Positions 1 to 9,741 of a DNA stretch of 64,000 nt are shown here, one piece after another. The position numbers and the translations under genes are program-made. The notes beneath the pieces are model-generated. The model ran no database searches and was not told where the DNA came from. It saw only the letters and a program-made list of their open reading frames with translations. Source of the stretch: Hydrogenophaga sp. (lineage in GTDB: Bacteria; Pseudomonadota; Gammaproteobacteria; Burkholderiales; Burkholderiaceae_C); NCBI GenBank assembly GCA_016741995.1, contig JACVCO010000020.1, positions 1-64,000 on the forward strand, given 5' to 3'. Positions within the stretch are counted from its first letter, which is position 1; every line of letters begins with the position of its first letter.

Positions 1-120
1 CGGGGCTTCAAGGGCGCCACGGGCACGCAGGCGTCGTTCCTGGCGCTGTTCAAGGGCGACGGCGCCAAGGTCGAGGAGTTCGAGCGCCGCGTGAGCGAGA
101 AGCTGGGCTTCGGGCCCGAC
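1..120 (+). pseudogene. purB: Adenylosuccinate lyase fragment (internal piece only)
   Basis: Reading frame 1 gives [20 protein letters not shown] and continues through a KVEEFERRV segment. This matches the region around [14 protein letters not shown] of the adenylosuccinate lyase group that includes the human enzyme (purine biosynthesis). Homology is lost at about position 120, where a C-rich tract begins, and the frame never reaches a proper end. It is neither the usual neighbour of mreC (mreB is) nor the purB type expected in Burkholderiales, as far as I recall. A chimeric contig end or a rearrangement is more likely than a real gene here. Confidence 0.55.
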
Positions 121-130
121 CGGCTGCGGC

Positions 131-190
131 CCCCGACCCGCCCCGCCCCCCCCCCCCCCGCCCACCCCCCTGGACCGCCCCCCCCCGCCG
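131..190. repeat. Poly-C low-complexity junction
   Basis: This stretch is almost pure C with scattered G, A and T, including runs of 14 and 9 C. It lies exactly between the purB-like fragment and the recognisable start of MreC. The tract also replaces the expected mreC start codon, which suggests a sequencing or assembly artefact rather than biology. Confidence 0.6.
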
Positions 191-1072
191 TTCTTCAAGC
201 AGGGCCCCTCGGCCCTGTCCAAGCTCATCGTTTTCAGCGCCGTGGCGCTGTTCCTCATGGTGGCCGACCTGCGCTTTCAGGTCACCGCCCCGGTGCGCGC
301 CGCCCTGGCCACCGCGCTCTACCCGGTGCAATGGGCGGTGCTGCAGCCGGTGCACGCCGTTTCGGCGGCGGGCGGCTACTTCACGTCACTGCACCACGCC
401 CAGCAAAGCGAACTCGACGCCCTGCGCCGGTTGACCGAACAAGCGGTGCGCAGCTCGCAGGTGGAACAGCTCGAGATCGAGAACCGGCGCCTGCGCGAGC
501 TGCTGGCCATGCGCGAGCGCGCCAGCGCCCAGGCCATCGGCGCCCAGGTGCTGTACGACGCCGCCGACCCGTTCTCGCGCCGCGTGGTGATCGACCGCGG
601 CCAGACGCACGGCGTACAGGCCGGCGCCCCGGTGATCGACGAAGCCGGCGTGCTGGGCCAGGTCACGCGGGTGTACCCGCTGGTGTCCGAGGTGAGCCTG
701 CTGATCGACCGCGACCTGGCGATCCCCGTGCTCAACCCGCGCTCGGGCGCCCGCGCGCTGGCCTACGGGCAACCGGGTGACGGCGGCGGCCTGGAGCTGC
801 GCTACACCTCGGTCGGCACCGACATCGCCCAGGGCGATCTGCTCACCACCAGCGGCGTGGACGCGGTCTACCCGCCCGGCCTGCCGGTGGCGCGGGTCAC
901 GCTGGTCGAACGCCAGAGCGGTTCGGCCTTCCTGCGCGTGCGCGCCGAACCGGTGGCGCGCGTGGATGGCGTGCTGCACGTGCTGGTGCTCGGCCCCGCG
1001 GGCGAACCACCGCCCCCACCACCGGCCACCACCCGCCATCCCGCGCCCGCCAGAAAGGGGGCCGCACCATGA
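170..1072 (+). CDS. mreC: Rod shape-determining protein MreC (start codon missing)
   Basis: MreC is a bitopic inner-membrane protein of the elongasome that links MreB to MreD and PBP2. The recognisable protein begins [19 protein letters not shown] at 170, followed by a membrane helix ([17 protein letters not shown]), a coiled coil ([12 protein letters not shown] to [13 protein letters not shown]) and the paired beta domain with [16 protein letters not shown]. The tail is proline-rich. No ATG or GTG lies upstream in frame before a stop at 92-94. The in-frame GTG at 242 sits inside the membrane helix and is not a plausible start. About five N-terminal codons appear lost in the poly-C tract. mreD begins just before the mreC stop codon. 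Confidence 0.85.
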   Translation: MDRPPPPFFKQGPSALSKLIVFSAVALFLMVADLRFQVTAPVRAALATALYPVQWAVLQPVHAVSAAGGYFTSLHHAQQSELDALRRLTEQAVRSSQVEQLEIENRRLRELLAMRERASAQAIGAQVLYDAADPFSRRVVIDRGQTHGVQAGAPVIDEAGVLGQVTRVYPLVSEVSLLIDRDLAIPVLNPRSGARALAYGQPGDGGGLELRYTSVGTDIAQGDLLTTSGVDAVYPPGLPVARVTLVERQSGSAFLRVRAEPVARVDGVLHVLVLGPAGEPPPPPPATTRHPAPARKGAAP

Positions 1073-1599
1073 TCATGCGCCCCGGCCAGCAGTTGCTGCT
1101 GCCCGCCAACCCGCTCTTCATCTGGTTCAGCCTGGTCAGCGCGCTGGCGCTGAACATGCTGCTCAACATGGGCCTGTTCGGGCGCGCGGCCTGGGTGCCC
1201 GACGTGCTCGCCGTGGTGCTGGTGTTCTGGTGCGTGCACCAGCCGCTGCGCATCGGCGTCGGCACGGCCTTCTTCTTCGGTCTGGCCATGGACGTGCACC
1301 AGGGCGCGCTGCTGGGCCAGCACGCCCTCGCCTACACCGCCATGGCCTTCGGCGCCACGGCCATGCACCGGCGCTTGCTGTGGTTTCCGGTGCTGCAGCA
1401 GGCGATCCAGGTGCTGCCGCTGTTCGCGGTGGCCACCGTGCTGGCCATGCTGGTCCGCCTGCTGGCCGGCGGCAGCCTCCCGGGCTGGGACCACTTGCTG
1501 TCGCCGCTGATCGAGGCCATGCTCTGGCCAGTGGTGACGGTGATGCTGCTGGCCCCGCAGCGCCGCGCCCCCAACCCCGACGACAACCGGCCGCTGTGA
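1069..1599 (+). CDS. mreD: Rod shape-determining protein MreD
   Basis: The protein has 176 residues with about five hydrophobic helices, the normal size and character of MreD, the integral-membrane partner of MreC in lateral cell-wall synthesis. It starts at an ATG that overlaps the mreC stop (ATGA), so the two are probably translationally coupled. Helices include FIWFSLVSALALNMLLN near the N terminus and VLAVVLVFWCVHQPLRIGVG. The charged C terminus ends shortly before mrdA. Position between mreC and mrdA is the canonical order and supports the call, because MreD sequences themselves are poorly conserved. Confidence 0.9.
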   Translation: MIMRPGQQLLLPANPLFIWFSLVSALALNMLLNMGLFGRAAWVPDVLAVVLVFWCVHQPLRIGVGTAFFFGLAMDVHQGALLGQHALAYTAMAFGATAMHRRLLWFPVLQQAIQVLPLFAVATVLAMLVRLLAGGSLPGWDHLLSPLIEAMLWPVVTVMLLAPQRRAPNPDDNRPL

Positions 1600-1623
1600 C
1601 CGGTCCATGCACGGGCGGACACC

Positions 1624-3603
1624 ATGACTGAACTGCGCAACGTCGACGCCGATCTGGCCCAGTTCCGCAAGCGCGTGATCGTGATCGCGCTCGCGGTGCT
1701 GTTCGCCTTCGGCCTGATCGTTGCGCGCATGGTCTGGCTGCAGGTGATGCAGCACGAGGCCTACATGGCGCAGGCCGAGAGCAACCGCACCGCGGTGCTG
1801 CCGGTGGTGCCCAACCGGGGCCAGATCGTCGACCGCCACGGCCGCGTGCTGGCCAGCAACTACTCGGCCTACACGCTGGAGATCACGCCGTCGCAGGCGG
1901 GCGACGTGGACGCCACGCTCACCGCGCTGCGCGAACTGATCGAGATCTCGCCGCGCGACGAGCGCCGCTTCCGCAAGCTGATGGAAGAGTCGCACCGCTT
2001 CGACGCCGTGCCGGTGCGCACCCGCCTGAGCGACGAGGAGGTCGCGCGCTTCACCGCGCAGCGCTTCCGCTTCCCCGGCGTGGAGGTGCAGGCCAAGCTG
2101 CTGCGCCACTACCCCAACGGCGAAACCGCCAGCCACGTGGTGGGCTACATCGGCCGCATCAACCAGCGCGAGAAGGAGCTCATCGCCGACTGGCCCGAAG
2201 AAGACCAGGCCAACTACCGCGGCACCGAGTACATCGGCAAGCTCGGCGTGGAGCAGCAGCACGAGCAGACACTGCACGGCATCACTGGCTTCGAGCGCGT
2301 GGAAACCTCGGCCGGCGGGCGCGCGGTGCGGTCGCTCGCGGCCACCGCGCCCACCCCCGGTGACACCATGGTGCTCACCATCGACGCGAAGCTGCAGCAC
2401 CTGATCGAGGCGCTCTACGGCGATCGCCGCGGCGCGCTGGTGGCGATCGACCCGCGCAACGGCGAGGTGCTGGCCTTCGTCTCCAAACCCACCTTCGACC
2501 CCAACCTCTTCGTCGAAGGCATCGACGTGGAGAACTGGCGCGCGCTCAACGAGTCGATCGACAAGCCGCTGCTCAACCGCGCGCTGCGCGGCACCTACCC
2601 GCCGGGCTCCACCTACAAACCCTTCATGGCGCTCGCGGCGCTCGAAACCGGCGCGCGCAAGGCCGAGACCGTGATCAACGACCCGGGCTACTGGATGCTG
2701 GGCAACCACCGCTTCCGCAGCCATGGCGATGGCGGCCTGGGCGCGGTGGATCTGCGCCGCAGCATCATCAAATCCAGCAACGTCTACTACTACTCGCTCG
2801 CCAACGAGATGGGCGTGGACGCGATGCACGACTTCATGAAGCCGCTGGGCTTCGGGCAGGTCACGGGCATCGACCTCAAGGGCGAACTGCGCGGCGTGCT
2901 GCCCAACCAGGCCTGGAAGCGCGCCACCTACAAAACGGCCGAGCAGCAGCGCTGGTACGCGGGCGAGACCATCTCGCTGGGCATCGGCCAGGGCTACAAC
3001 AACTTCTCGATGCTGCAGGTGGCGCACGCCATGGCCACGCTGGCCGGTGGTGGCGTCAAGTACAAGCCGCACCTCACGCTGGCGCGGCGCAACCCGCTCA
3101 CGGGTCAGCGCCAGGAAGAAGCCAAGCCCGAAGGCGAAGCGCTGGGCTACAAACCCGAGCACCTGCGCGCCGTGCTCAGCGCCATGCAGGCCGTCACCAT
3201 CGAAGGCACCTCGGCCCGCGTGTTCGCGGGCGCCGGCTACACCAGCGGCGGCAAGACGGGCACGGCCCAGGCCGTCACCATCGGCCAGCGCGAACGCTAC
3301 GACGCGAAGAAGCTCGAGGAGCACCAGCGCGACCACTCGCTCTACGTGGCGTTTGCGCCAGCCGATGCGCCGCGCGTGGTGCTGGCGGTGGTGGTGGAAA
3401 ACGCCGGCTTCGGTGCCGCCGCCGCCGCACCGATCGCGCGCCGCGTGTTCGACTACCTGCTGCTCGACCAGTACCCGAGCGAGCAGGACATCGCGGCGCT
3501 GCAGGCCGGCCAGGGCGGCCCGCCCATCGGCGCGCCACGCAAGGTCAGCGACGTGCCCTGGCCGCCCACGCCGACCGTGCCGTCGGTGGACGCCGCCCAG
3601 TAG
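1624..3603 (+). CDS. mrdA: Penicillin-binding protein 2 (peptidoglycan transpeptidase)
   Basis: This 659-residue class B PBP cross-links peptidoglycan during cell elongation together with RodA. It has one N-terminal membrane anchor (about residues 18-40), a dimerisation/pedestal domain, then the transpeptidase domain. The catalytic motifs are visible: SxxK as S329-T-Y-K332, SxN at S384-S-N386 and KTG at K544-T-G. Length matches the family. It follows mreD by 24 bases. No rodA is seen downstream; the next gene is convergent and unrelated. Confidence 0.95.
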   Translation: MTELRNVDADLAQFRKRVIVIALAVLFAFGLIVARMVWLQVMQHEAYMAQAESNRTAVLPVVPNRGQIVDRHGRVLASNYSAYTLEITPSQAGDVDATLTALRELIEISPRDERRFRKLMEESHRFDAVPVRTRLSDEEVARFTAQRFRFPGVEVQAKLLRHYPNGETASHVVGYIGRINQREKELIADWPEEDQANYRGTEYIGKLGVEQQHEQTLHGITGFERVETSAGGRAVRSLAATAPTPGDTMVLTIDAKLQHLIEALYGDRRGALVAIDPRNGEVLAFVSKPTFDPNLFVEGIDVENWRALNESIDKPLLNRALRGTYPPGSTYKPFMALAALETGARKAETVINDPGYWMLGNHRFRSHGDGGLGAVDLRRSIIKSSNVYYYSLANEMGVDAMHDFMKPLGFGQVTGIDLKGELRGVLPNQAWKRATYKTAEQQRWYAGETISLGIGQGYNNFSMLQVAHAMATLAGGGVKYKPHLTLARRNPLTGQRQEEAKPEGEALGYKPEHLRAVLSAMQAVTIEGTSARVFAGAGYTSGGKTGTAQAVTIGQRERYDAKKLEEHQRDHSLYVAFAPADAPRVVLAVVVENAGFGAAAAAPIARRVFDYLLLDQYPSEQDIAALQAGQGGPPIGAPRKVSDVPWPPTPTVPSVDAAQ

Positions 3604-3631
3604 TCCTGCGGCGCGTCACCGGCCGGGGGCG

Positions 3632-4390
3632 TCACTTCACCCAGGCGTCGTAGGTCGTCTTGAGGATCAGGGCCGTCACCACCACGACGAACACCCAGCG
3701 CACGAAACCGCTGCCGTGCTTGAGCGCCAGCCGCGTGCCGAGCAGGCTGCCCGCCACGTTGGCCACCGCCATCACCAGCGCGTAGTGCCACCACACGTGG
3801 CCCTTGATCGCGAACAGCAGCAGGGCCGCCAGGTTGGAGGCGGTGTTGAGCAGCTTGGCGCTGGCGCTCGCGTGCAGGAAATCGAAGCCGAGCCAACGCA
3901 CGAACAGGAAGACGAAGAAGCTGCCGGTGCCCGGGCCGAAAAAGCCGTCGTAGAAGCCGATGGTGGCGCCCAGCAGGCCGGCCGCGGCCGTGAGGCGCCG
4001 GCCCGAGAAGGTGGGCGCATGCGCGCGCCCGAGTTCCTTGCGCATCAGCGTGTAGAGCAACACGCCGCCCAGCACGAAGGGCAGCGCACGGCGCAGGAAA
4101 TCGGGCGAGACCACCGTCACCGTCCACGCGCCGGCCAGCGCGCCCGCAAAGGCCAGTCCCGCGGCCGGCAGCAGCGCGGCCCAGGGCATGTCCACGCGCC
4201 GTGCGTACTGGGCGGCGGCCGCGGCCGTGCCCCACACGGCGGCGCCCTTGCCGGTACCGAGCAGCGTGGCCGGGTGGGCGGTGGGAAAGATCGCGAACAG
4301 CGCGGGCACCAGCACCAGCCCGCCGCCGCCCACGATCGCATCGATGAAACCGGCCAGCAACGAGGCGGCCGAGACAAACAGCAATTCCAT
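3632..4390 (-). CDS. TSUP-family (TauE/SafE, YfcA-like) membrane exporter
   Basis: The 252-residue protein has about eight hydrophobic helices and the two half-repeats typical of the TSUP family. The first repeat carries SLLAGFIDAIVGGGGLVLVP, the second GLLGATIGFYDGFFGPGTG, with the conserved glycine-rich turn in each. Members move sulfur-containing organic anions such as sulfite, sulfoacetate or sulfolactate out of the cell, or have unknown cargo. It is convergent with mrdA and not part of the sulfur operons further right, so a role in sulfite export is possible but unproven. Confidence 0.85.
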   Translation of the reverse strand: MELLFVSAASLLAGFIDAIVGGGGLVLVPALFAIFPTAHPATLLGTGKGAAVWGTAAAAAQYARRVDMPWAALLPAAGLAFAGALAGAWTVTVVSPDFLRRALPFVLGGVLLYTLMRKELGRAHAPTFSGRRLTAAAGLLGATIGFYDGFFGPGTGSFFVFLFVRWLGFDFLHASASAKLLNTASNLAALLLFAIKGHVWWHYALVMAVANVAGSLLGTRLALKHGSGFVRWVFVVVVTALILKTTYDAWVK

Positions 4391-4452
4391 GGCGGCCGCG
4401 ATTGTCGCTGCCCGGCCGACGACGCCCGCGGAACTGGCGCGGCACCAAAAGA

Positions 4453-4481
4453 AAAGAGCCGACCTTGTGGGTCGGCTCTTT
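4453..4481 (-). terminator. Strong Rho-independent terminator hairpin
   Basis: AAAGAGCCGACC and GGTCGGCTCTTT form a perfect 12-bp stem around a 5-nt loop (TTGTG). On the minus strand the stem is followed by a T-rich tail (TTTTCTTTT counted from the stem end). The plus strand has only three T after the stem. It therefore terminates leftward transcription arriving from about 4500-4680, where no protein gene is seen. Confidence 0.8.
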
Positions 4482-4579
4482 CGGTGTCATGCGCCGGTGA
4501 GGCACGTCCGGCGTTTTGTCGTCTCCTCGGTCTCCAGGGCCCGGATGCCCTGTGGGCTCCAGCAATCCCCGCAATGTAG
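4453..4579 (-). ncRNA. Candidate small RNA ending at the orphan terminator
   Basis: The 289-base gap between the TSUP gene and amt contains a terminator on the minus strand without a gene to terminate. An independent short transcript reading leftward from roughly 4580 would explain it. I could not match it to 6S, 4.5S or tmRNA, and I see no convincing -35/-10 pair, so this is only a candidate. Attenuation of a long leader for the TSUP gene is the main alternative. Confidence 0.22.
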
Positions 4580-4679
4580 CCGCCCGCACCGGCCGGGTGC
4601 ATCGGGGGTTTCCCTTGCACCGCAACAGCCACTGGCACAGGAAATGCTGAGCGCGCCCAACAACGTTGGGGGATATTCG

Positions 4680-6056
4680 ATGCACCAAAAGCGACTTTCG
4701 GGCCGCAAGGCCTTGTTTTGCCTGCCACAGGCGCTCCGTTTCGTGAAGCAGGTCACGCCGGCGGTGGTGGCCGCCCTGCCCGCACTGGCCTGGGGCGAGG
4801 CCCTCACCGGCCCGGGTCTCGTGGCGACGGACGGTCTGGACGGCGCCGACGCCGCCTGGGTCATGGTCAGCACCGCGCTGGTGGTGCTGATGACGCTGCC
4901 GGGCATTGCCCTGTTCTACGGCGGCATGGTGCGCCGCTTCAACGTCATCAACACCCTGGCCAGCGTGGTGGCGATCGCCGCGCTGGTGAGCCTGCTCTGG
5001 TTCGCCCTCGGCTACTCGCTGGCGTTCACGCCCGGTGGCGCGCTGGGCGGCTTCATCGGCGGGCTCGGGCGCGCCGGCTTCGCGGGGCTGGACTTCCTCG
5101 GCTCGGCGGGCCAGGTGGCGGTGAGCCACGTGGCGCCGCACCTGCCGGAATCGGTGTTCGCCATGTTCCAGCTCAGCTTCGCGGTCATCACCTGCGCGCT
5201 GGTGGTGGGGGCGCTGGTGGAGCGCATGAAGTTCGGCGTGCTGCTGGGTTTCATGGGCCTGTGGCTGATCCTGGTCTACGCCCCGATCGCGCACTGGGTG
5301 TGGGAACCGGGGGGCTGGCTGGCGCAACTGGGCGCGCTCGATTTCGCGGGCGGCGCGGTGGTGCACATCAACGCGGGTGCGGCGGCCCTGGTCTGCGCCT
5401 ACGCGCTGGGGCCGCGCCAGGGCTACGGGCGCGAACCCTTCCTGCCGTTCAACCTGGGGCTCACCATGGCCGGCACCGGCCTGCTGTGGGTGGGCTGGTT
5501 CGGCTTCAACGGCGGCTCGGCCCTCGCGGCCGACGGCCGCGCGGGGCTGGCGATCGCGGTCACGCACATCGCGGCGGCGGCGGGCGCGCTCACCTGGATG
5601 GCCGCCGAGTACTGGGCGCGCAAGCGCGCCACCTTGCTGGGCCTGTGCTCGGGCGTGGTGGCGGGCCTGGTGGCCATCACGCCGGCCGCCGGTTTCGTGA
5701 GCCCGCGCTCGGCGCTGCTCATCGGCATCGTGGCGGGCCTGGCCTGCTACTGGGGCGCCACGGGCCTCAAGCGCCTGCTGCGCGCCGACGACTCGCTCGA
5801 CGTGTTCGGCGTGCACGGCGTGGGCGGCCTGGTGGGCGCGCTGCTCACCGGGGTGCTGGCCGATCCGGCGATCGGGGGGGCGTCGGGCAACGTGCTCACG
5901 CAGCTCGTGGCCTGCCTGGCGGTGCTGGCCTACAGCCTGGGCATGACCACCGTGGTGCTGTTCATCGTCTCGCGCTTCGCGGGCCTGCGCGTGCGCGAAG
6001 GCGACGAGCGCCAGGGGCTGGACCTCTCGGTGCACAACGAAAAACTCGGCGGATGA
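4680..6056 (+). CDS. amt: Ammonium transporter (Amt family)
   Basis: This is a 458-residue Amt/MEP/Rh channel for NH4+/NH3 uptake. An N-terminal signal-like segment is followed by about eleven membrane helices starting near residue 60. The pore histidines are present: H229 in VVHINAGAAAL and H379 in VFGVHGVGG. WFGFNGGSALAADGRA is the family signature. The start is the ATG at 4680, with a GGGGGA ribosome site just upstream; the open frame extends further 5' but without homology. No glnK lies beside it. The last codons overlap the next small gene (ATGA), so both are probably co-translated. Confidence 0.93.
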   Translation: MHQKRLSGRKALFCLPQALRFVKQVTPAVVAALPALAWGEALTGPGLVATDGLDGADAAWVMVSTALVVLMTLPGIALFYGGMVRRFNVINTLASVVAIAALVSLLWFALGYSLAFTPGGALGGFIGGLGRAGFAGLDFLGSAGQVAVSHVAPHLPESVFAMFQLSFAVITCALVVGALVERMKFGVLLGFMGLWLILVYAPIAHWVWEPGGWLAQLGALDFAGGAVVHINAGAAALVCAYALGPRQGYGREPFLPFNLGLTMAGTGLLWVGWFGFNGGSALAADGRAGLAIAVTHIAAAAGALTWMAAEYWARKRATLLGLCSGVVAGLVAITPAAGFVSPRSALLIGIVAGLACYWGATGLKRLLRADDSLDVFGVHGVGGLVGALLTGVLADPAIGGASGNVLTQLVACLAVLAYSLGMTTVVLFIVSRFAGLRVREGDERQGLDLSVHNEKLGG

Positions 6057-6376
6057 GCAGCGCCTCCAACGAGCTCTTCGCGACCGCGGCGCACCTGCAC
6101 GTGCTGCTGCGGCGCAAGACCGGCCGCGTCACCGACACCGAGTGGCTGACGGTGAACCCCGAGTACGCGCGCGAAATCGTGCGCTACACGCGCGAGAAGG
6201 CCCAGATCGATGGCCACGCCGAACTGCTACCGCTCGCCGACAAGCTGGAGGCGGCCATCGTCTCGATGGGGGCCGCGCCCCGCAAGACGCTGCTGGAGGT
6301 GGCGGCCGATGCGCTGCGCGCGGGCAGCGCGCCACCGGCCCCGGGCGACGAGCGCTACGTGGGCGGGCTGCGCTGA
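6053..6376 (+). CDS. Conserved hypothetical protein, amt-linked
   Basis: This 107-residue soluble protein overlaps the amt stop codon by 4 bases (ATGA). I do not recognise a named domain. It begins MSSASNELFATAAHLHVLLR and is rich in charged helices (DTEWLTVNPEYAREIVRYTREKA). The tight coupling with amt suggests a partner or accessory of the transporter, but that is inference only. Codon use looks like the neighbours. No catalytic or metal motif is evident. Confidence 0.75.
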   Translation: MSSASNELFATAAHLHVLLRRKTGRVTDTEWLTVNPEYAREIVRYTREKAQIDGHAELLPLADKLEAAIVSMGAAPRKTLLEVAADALRAGSAPPAPGDERYVGGLR

Positions 6377-6382
6377 GGCCGC

Positions 6383-8044
6383 TCAGAGCCCGTCGCGGAT
6401 CCAGCGCGCGGCCTTCTCCGCGATCATCAGGGTCGGGCTGTTGGTGTTGCCGCTGGTGATGGTGGGCATCACGCCCGCGTCGACCACACGCAGCGCCGCG
6501 ATGCCACGCACGCGCAGGTGGCCGTCCACCACCGCGGTGTTGTCGTTGGCGTTGCCCATCTTCGTGGTGCCCACGGGGTGGAAGATGGTGCTCGCGATGT
6601 CGCCCGCCAGGCGCGCGAGTTCTTCGTCGCTCTGGTACTGCGGGCCGGGCTTGAATTCCTCGGGCTTGTAAGGCGCGAGCGCCGGCTGCGCCACGATGCG
6701 CCGCGTCACGCGCAGGCTGTCGGCCGCCACGCGGCGGTCGTCCTCGGTGGCGAGGTAGTTGGGCGCGATGGCGGGGGCGGCCTCGGGCGCAGCGCTGGTG
6801 ATGCGCACATGCCCACGGCTCGACGGGTTGAGGTTGCACACGCTCGCGGTGAACGCGGGGAAGGCGTGCAGCGGCTCGCCAAACGCGTCCAGGCTGAGCG
6901 GCTGCACGTGGTACTCGAGGTTGGCGTGCGGCTGCGCCGGATCGCTGCGCGTGAACGCGCCCAGCTGGCTCGGCGACATGCTCATCGGCCCGCTGCGCGT
7001 GAGCGCGTATTCCAGGCCGATCTTCGCCTTGCCCCAGAGCGAACTGGCCAGCGTGTTGAGCGTGCGCGCGCCCTGCACCTTGTAGACGGCGCGGATCTGC
7101 AGGTGGTCCTGCAGGTTCTCGCCCACGCCGGGCAGATCGTGTTGCACACCGATGCCATGGCGTTGGAGCAGCGCCGCCGGCCCCACGCCCGAGCGCTGCA
7201 GGATCGCGGGCGAGCCGATGCTGCCGGCGCTGAGCACCAGCTCCTGCGTGGCGCGCACGCTCACGCGCTCGCCGCCACGCCGCAGTTCGGCACCGGTGCA
7301 GCGCAAGGCACCGCTCGCATCGCGCTCGATCGTGAGGCGCTCGGTGAGCGTCTCGGTCCACACGGTGAGGTTGGGACGGTGCTGCACCGGGCGCAGGAAC
7401 GCCTTGGACGCGTTCCAGCGCCAGCCGGCTTTCTGGTTCACCTCGAAATAGCCCACGCCTTCGTTGTCCCCGGCGTTGAAGTCGGCCGTGGCGGGCACGC
7501 CGGCCTGCTGCGCGGCCTGCGCGAAGGCGTCGAGGATGTCCCAGCGCAGGCGCTGCTTCTCGATGCGCCACTCGCCGGTGCTGCCCAGGCGGCCGTGGCC
7601 GTGCAGCTTCGCGAAAGCCTCGTCGGCGTGCGCGGCATCCAGGCGGTGGTGGTCTTCGTGCGCGCGAAAGTCGGGCAGGCAGTTGTCCCAGCGCCAGGCC
7701 TCGTCGCCCGTGGCGTCGGCCCAGTGGTCGTAGTCGCGCCGCTGGCCACGCATGTAGATCATGCCGTTGATGCTGGAGCAGCCGCCCAGCGTCTTGCCAC
7801 GCGGGTAGCGCAGGCGCCGCCCGTTCAGGCCGGGGTCGGGCTCGGTCTGGTAGAGCCAGTCGGTGCGCGGGTTGCCGATGCAATAGAGGTAGCCCACCGG
7901 GATGTGGATCCAGTGGTAGTCGTCCTTGCGCCCGGCCTCCACCAGCAGCACGCGCTTGGTCGGATCGGCGCTCAGGCGATTCGCCAGCAGGCACCCTGCG
8001 GTGCCCGCGCCGATGACGATGAAGTCGAAGCTGGTGTCGCTCAT
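6383..8044 (-). CDS. GMC-family FAD oxidoreductase (choline dehydrogenase-like; candidate 3-hydroxypropionate dehydrogenase)
   Basis: The 553-residue protein has the GMC fold: an FAD-binding GAGTAG at residues 12-17, PRGKTLGGCSSINGMIYMRG for the second GMC signature, and the C-terminal active-site HPVGTTKMG followed by SGNTNSPTLM. GMC enzymes oxidise alcohols to aldehydes, passing electrons to the quinone pool or oxygen. The gene is 51 bases downstream of mmsA and opposite a LysR gene. That arrangement resembles the hpdH-mmsA module described for 3-hydroxypropionate degradation in Pseudomonas. Substrate assignment rests on context; choline and polyethylene-glycol-type alcohols are alternatives. 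Confidence 0.85.
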   Translation of the reverse strand: MSDTSFDFIVIGAGTAGCLLANRLSADPTKRVLLVEAGRKDDYHWIHIPVGYLYCIGNPRTDWLYQTEPDPGLNGRRLRYPRGKTLGGCSSINGMIYMRGQRRDYDHWADATGDEAWRWDNCLPDFRAHEDHHRLDAAHADEAFAKLHGHGRLGSTGEWRIEKQRLRWDILDAFAQAAQQAGVPATADFNAGDNEGVGYFEVNQKAGWRWNASKAFLRPVQHRPNLTVWTETLTERLTIERDASGALRCTGAELRRGGERVSVRATQELVLSAGSIGSPAILQRSGVGPAALLQRHGIGVQHDLPGVGENLQDHLQIRAVYKVQGARTLNTLASSLWGKAKIGLEYALTRSGPMSMSPSQLGAFTRSDPAQPHANLEYHVQPLSLDAFGEPLHAFPAFTASVCNLNPSSRGHVRITSAAPEAAPAIAPNYLATEDDRRVAADSLRVTRRIVAQPALAPYKPEEFKPGPQYQSDEELARLAGDIASTIFHPVGTTKMGNANDNTAVVDGHLRVRGIAALRVVDAGVMPTITSGNTNSPTLMIAEKAARWIRDGL

Positions 8045-8095
8045 GCCTTGTCTCGCTCTCGTTGTTGTCTGTCGCGCCGCTGGCGCGCGGGGCCG

Positions 8096-9613
<1,518 letters not shown>

Positions 9614-9712
9614 GGCGGTCTCCGGGCGGTGTTCGAGGGGATTCGGGGAGTTCGGGGGCTCGGGCCAGTTTAGGCACGCCCCCTCGCCGCGCCTAGACCC
9701 ATGGCTTGAACG

Positions 9713-9736
9713 CATTGTTTGCAGTAGTGAACAATG
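9713..9736. promoter_or_regulatory. LysR-type operator in the divergent mmsA/LysR gap
   Basis: CATTGTT and AACAATG form a perfect 7-bp dyad with a 10-base spacer (T-rich/A-rich, LTTR-box style). It sits in the 128-base gap between mmsA and the LysR gene and ends six bases before the LysR ATG. It is the natural site for autoregulation and for control of mmsA and the GMC gene. Confidence 0.65.
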
Positions 9737-9741
9737 CAGAC

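Noticed and set aside
242..1072. GTG at 242 as the mreC start
   Set aside because: The conserved [12 protein letters not shown] segment and the first half of the membrane helix lie upstream of it, so the gene must begin earlier.
868..3336. An 822-codon open frame antisense to mreC, mreD and mrdA
   Set aside because: Translation is His/Arg/Ala-rich with no recognisable fold; PBP2 and MreD motifs are on the other strand.
4450..4600. 6S, 4.5S or tmRNA gene in the amt upstream region
   Set aside because: No match to the remembered conserved cores of these RNAs, and the length is too short for 6S or tmRNA.
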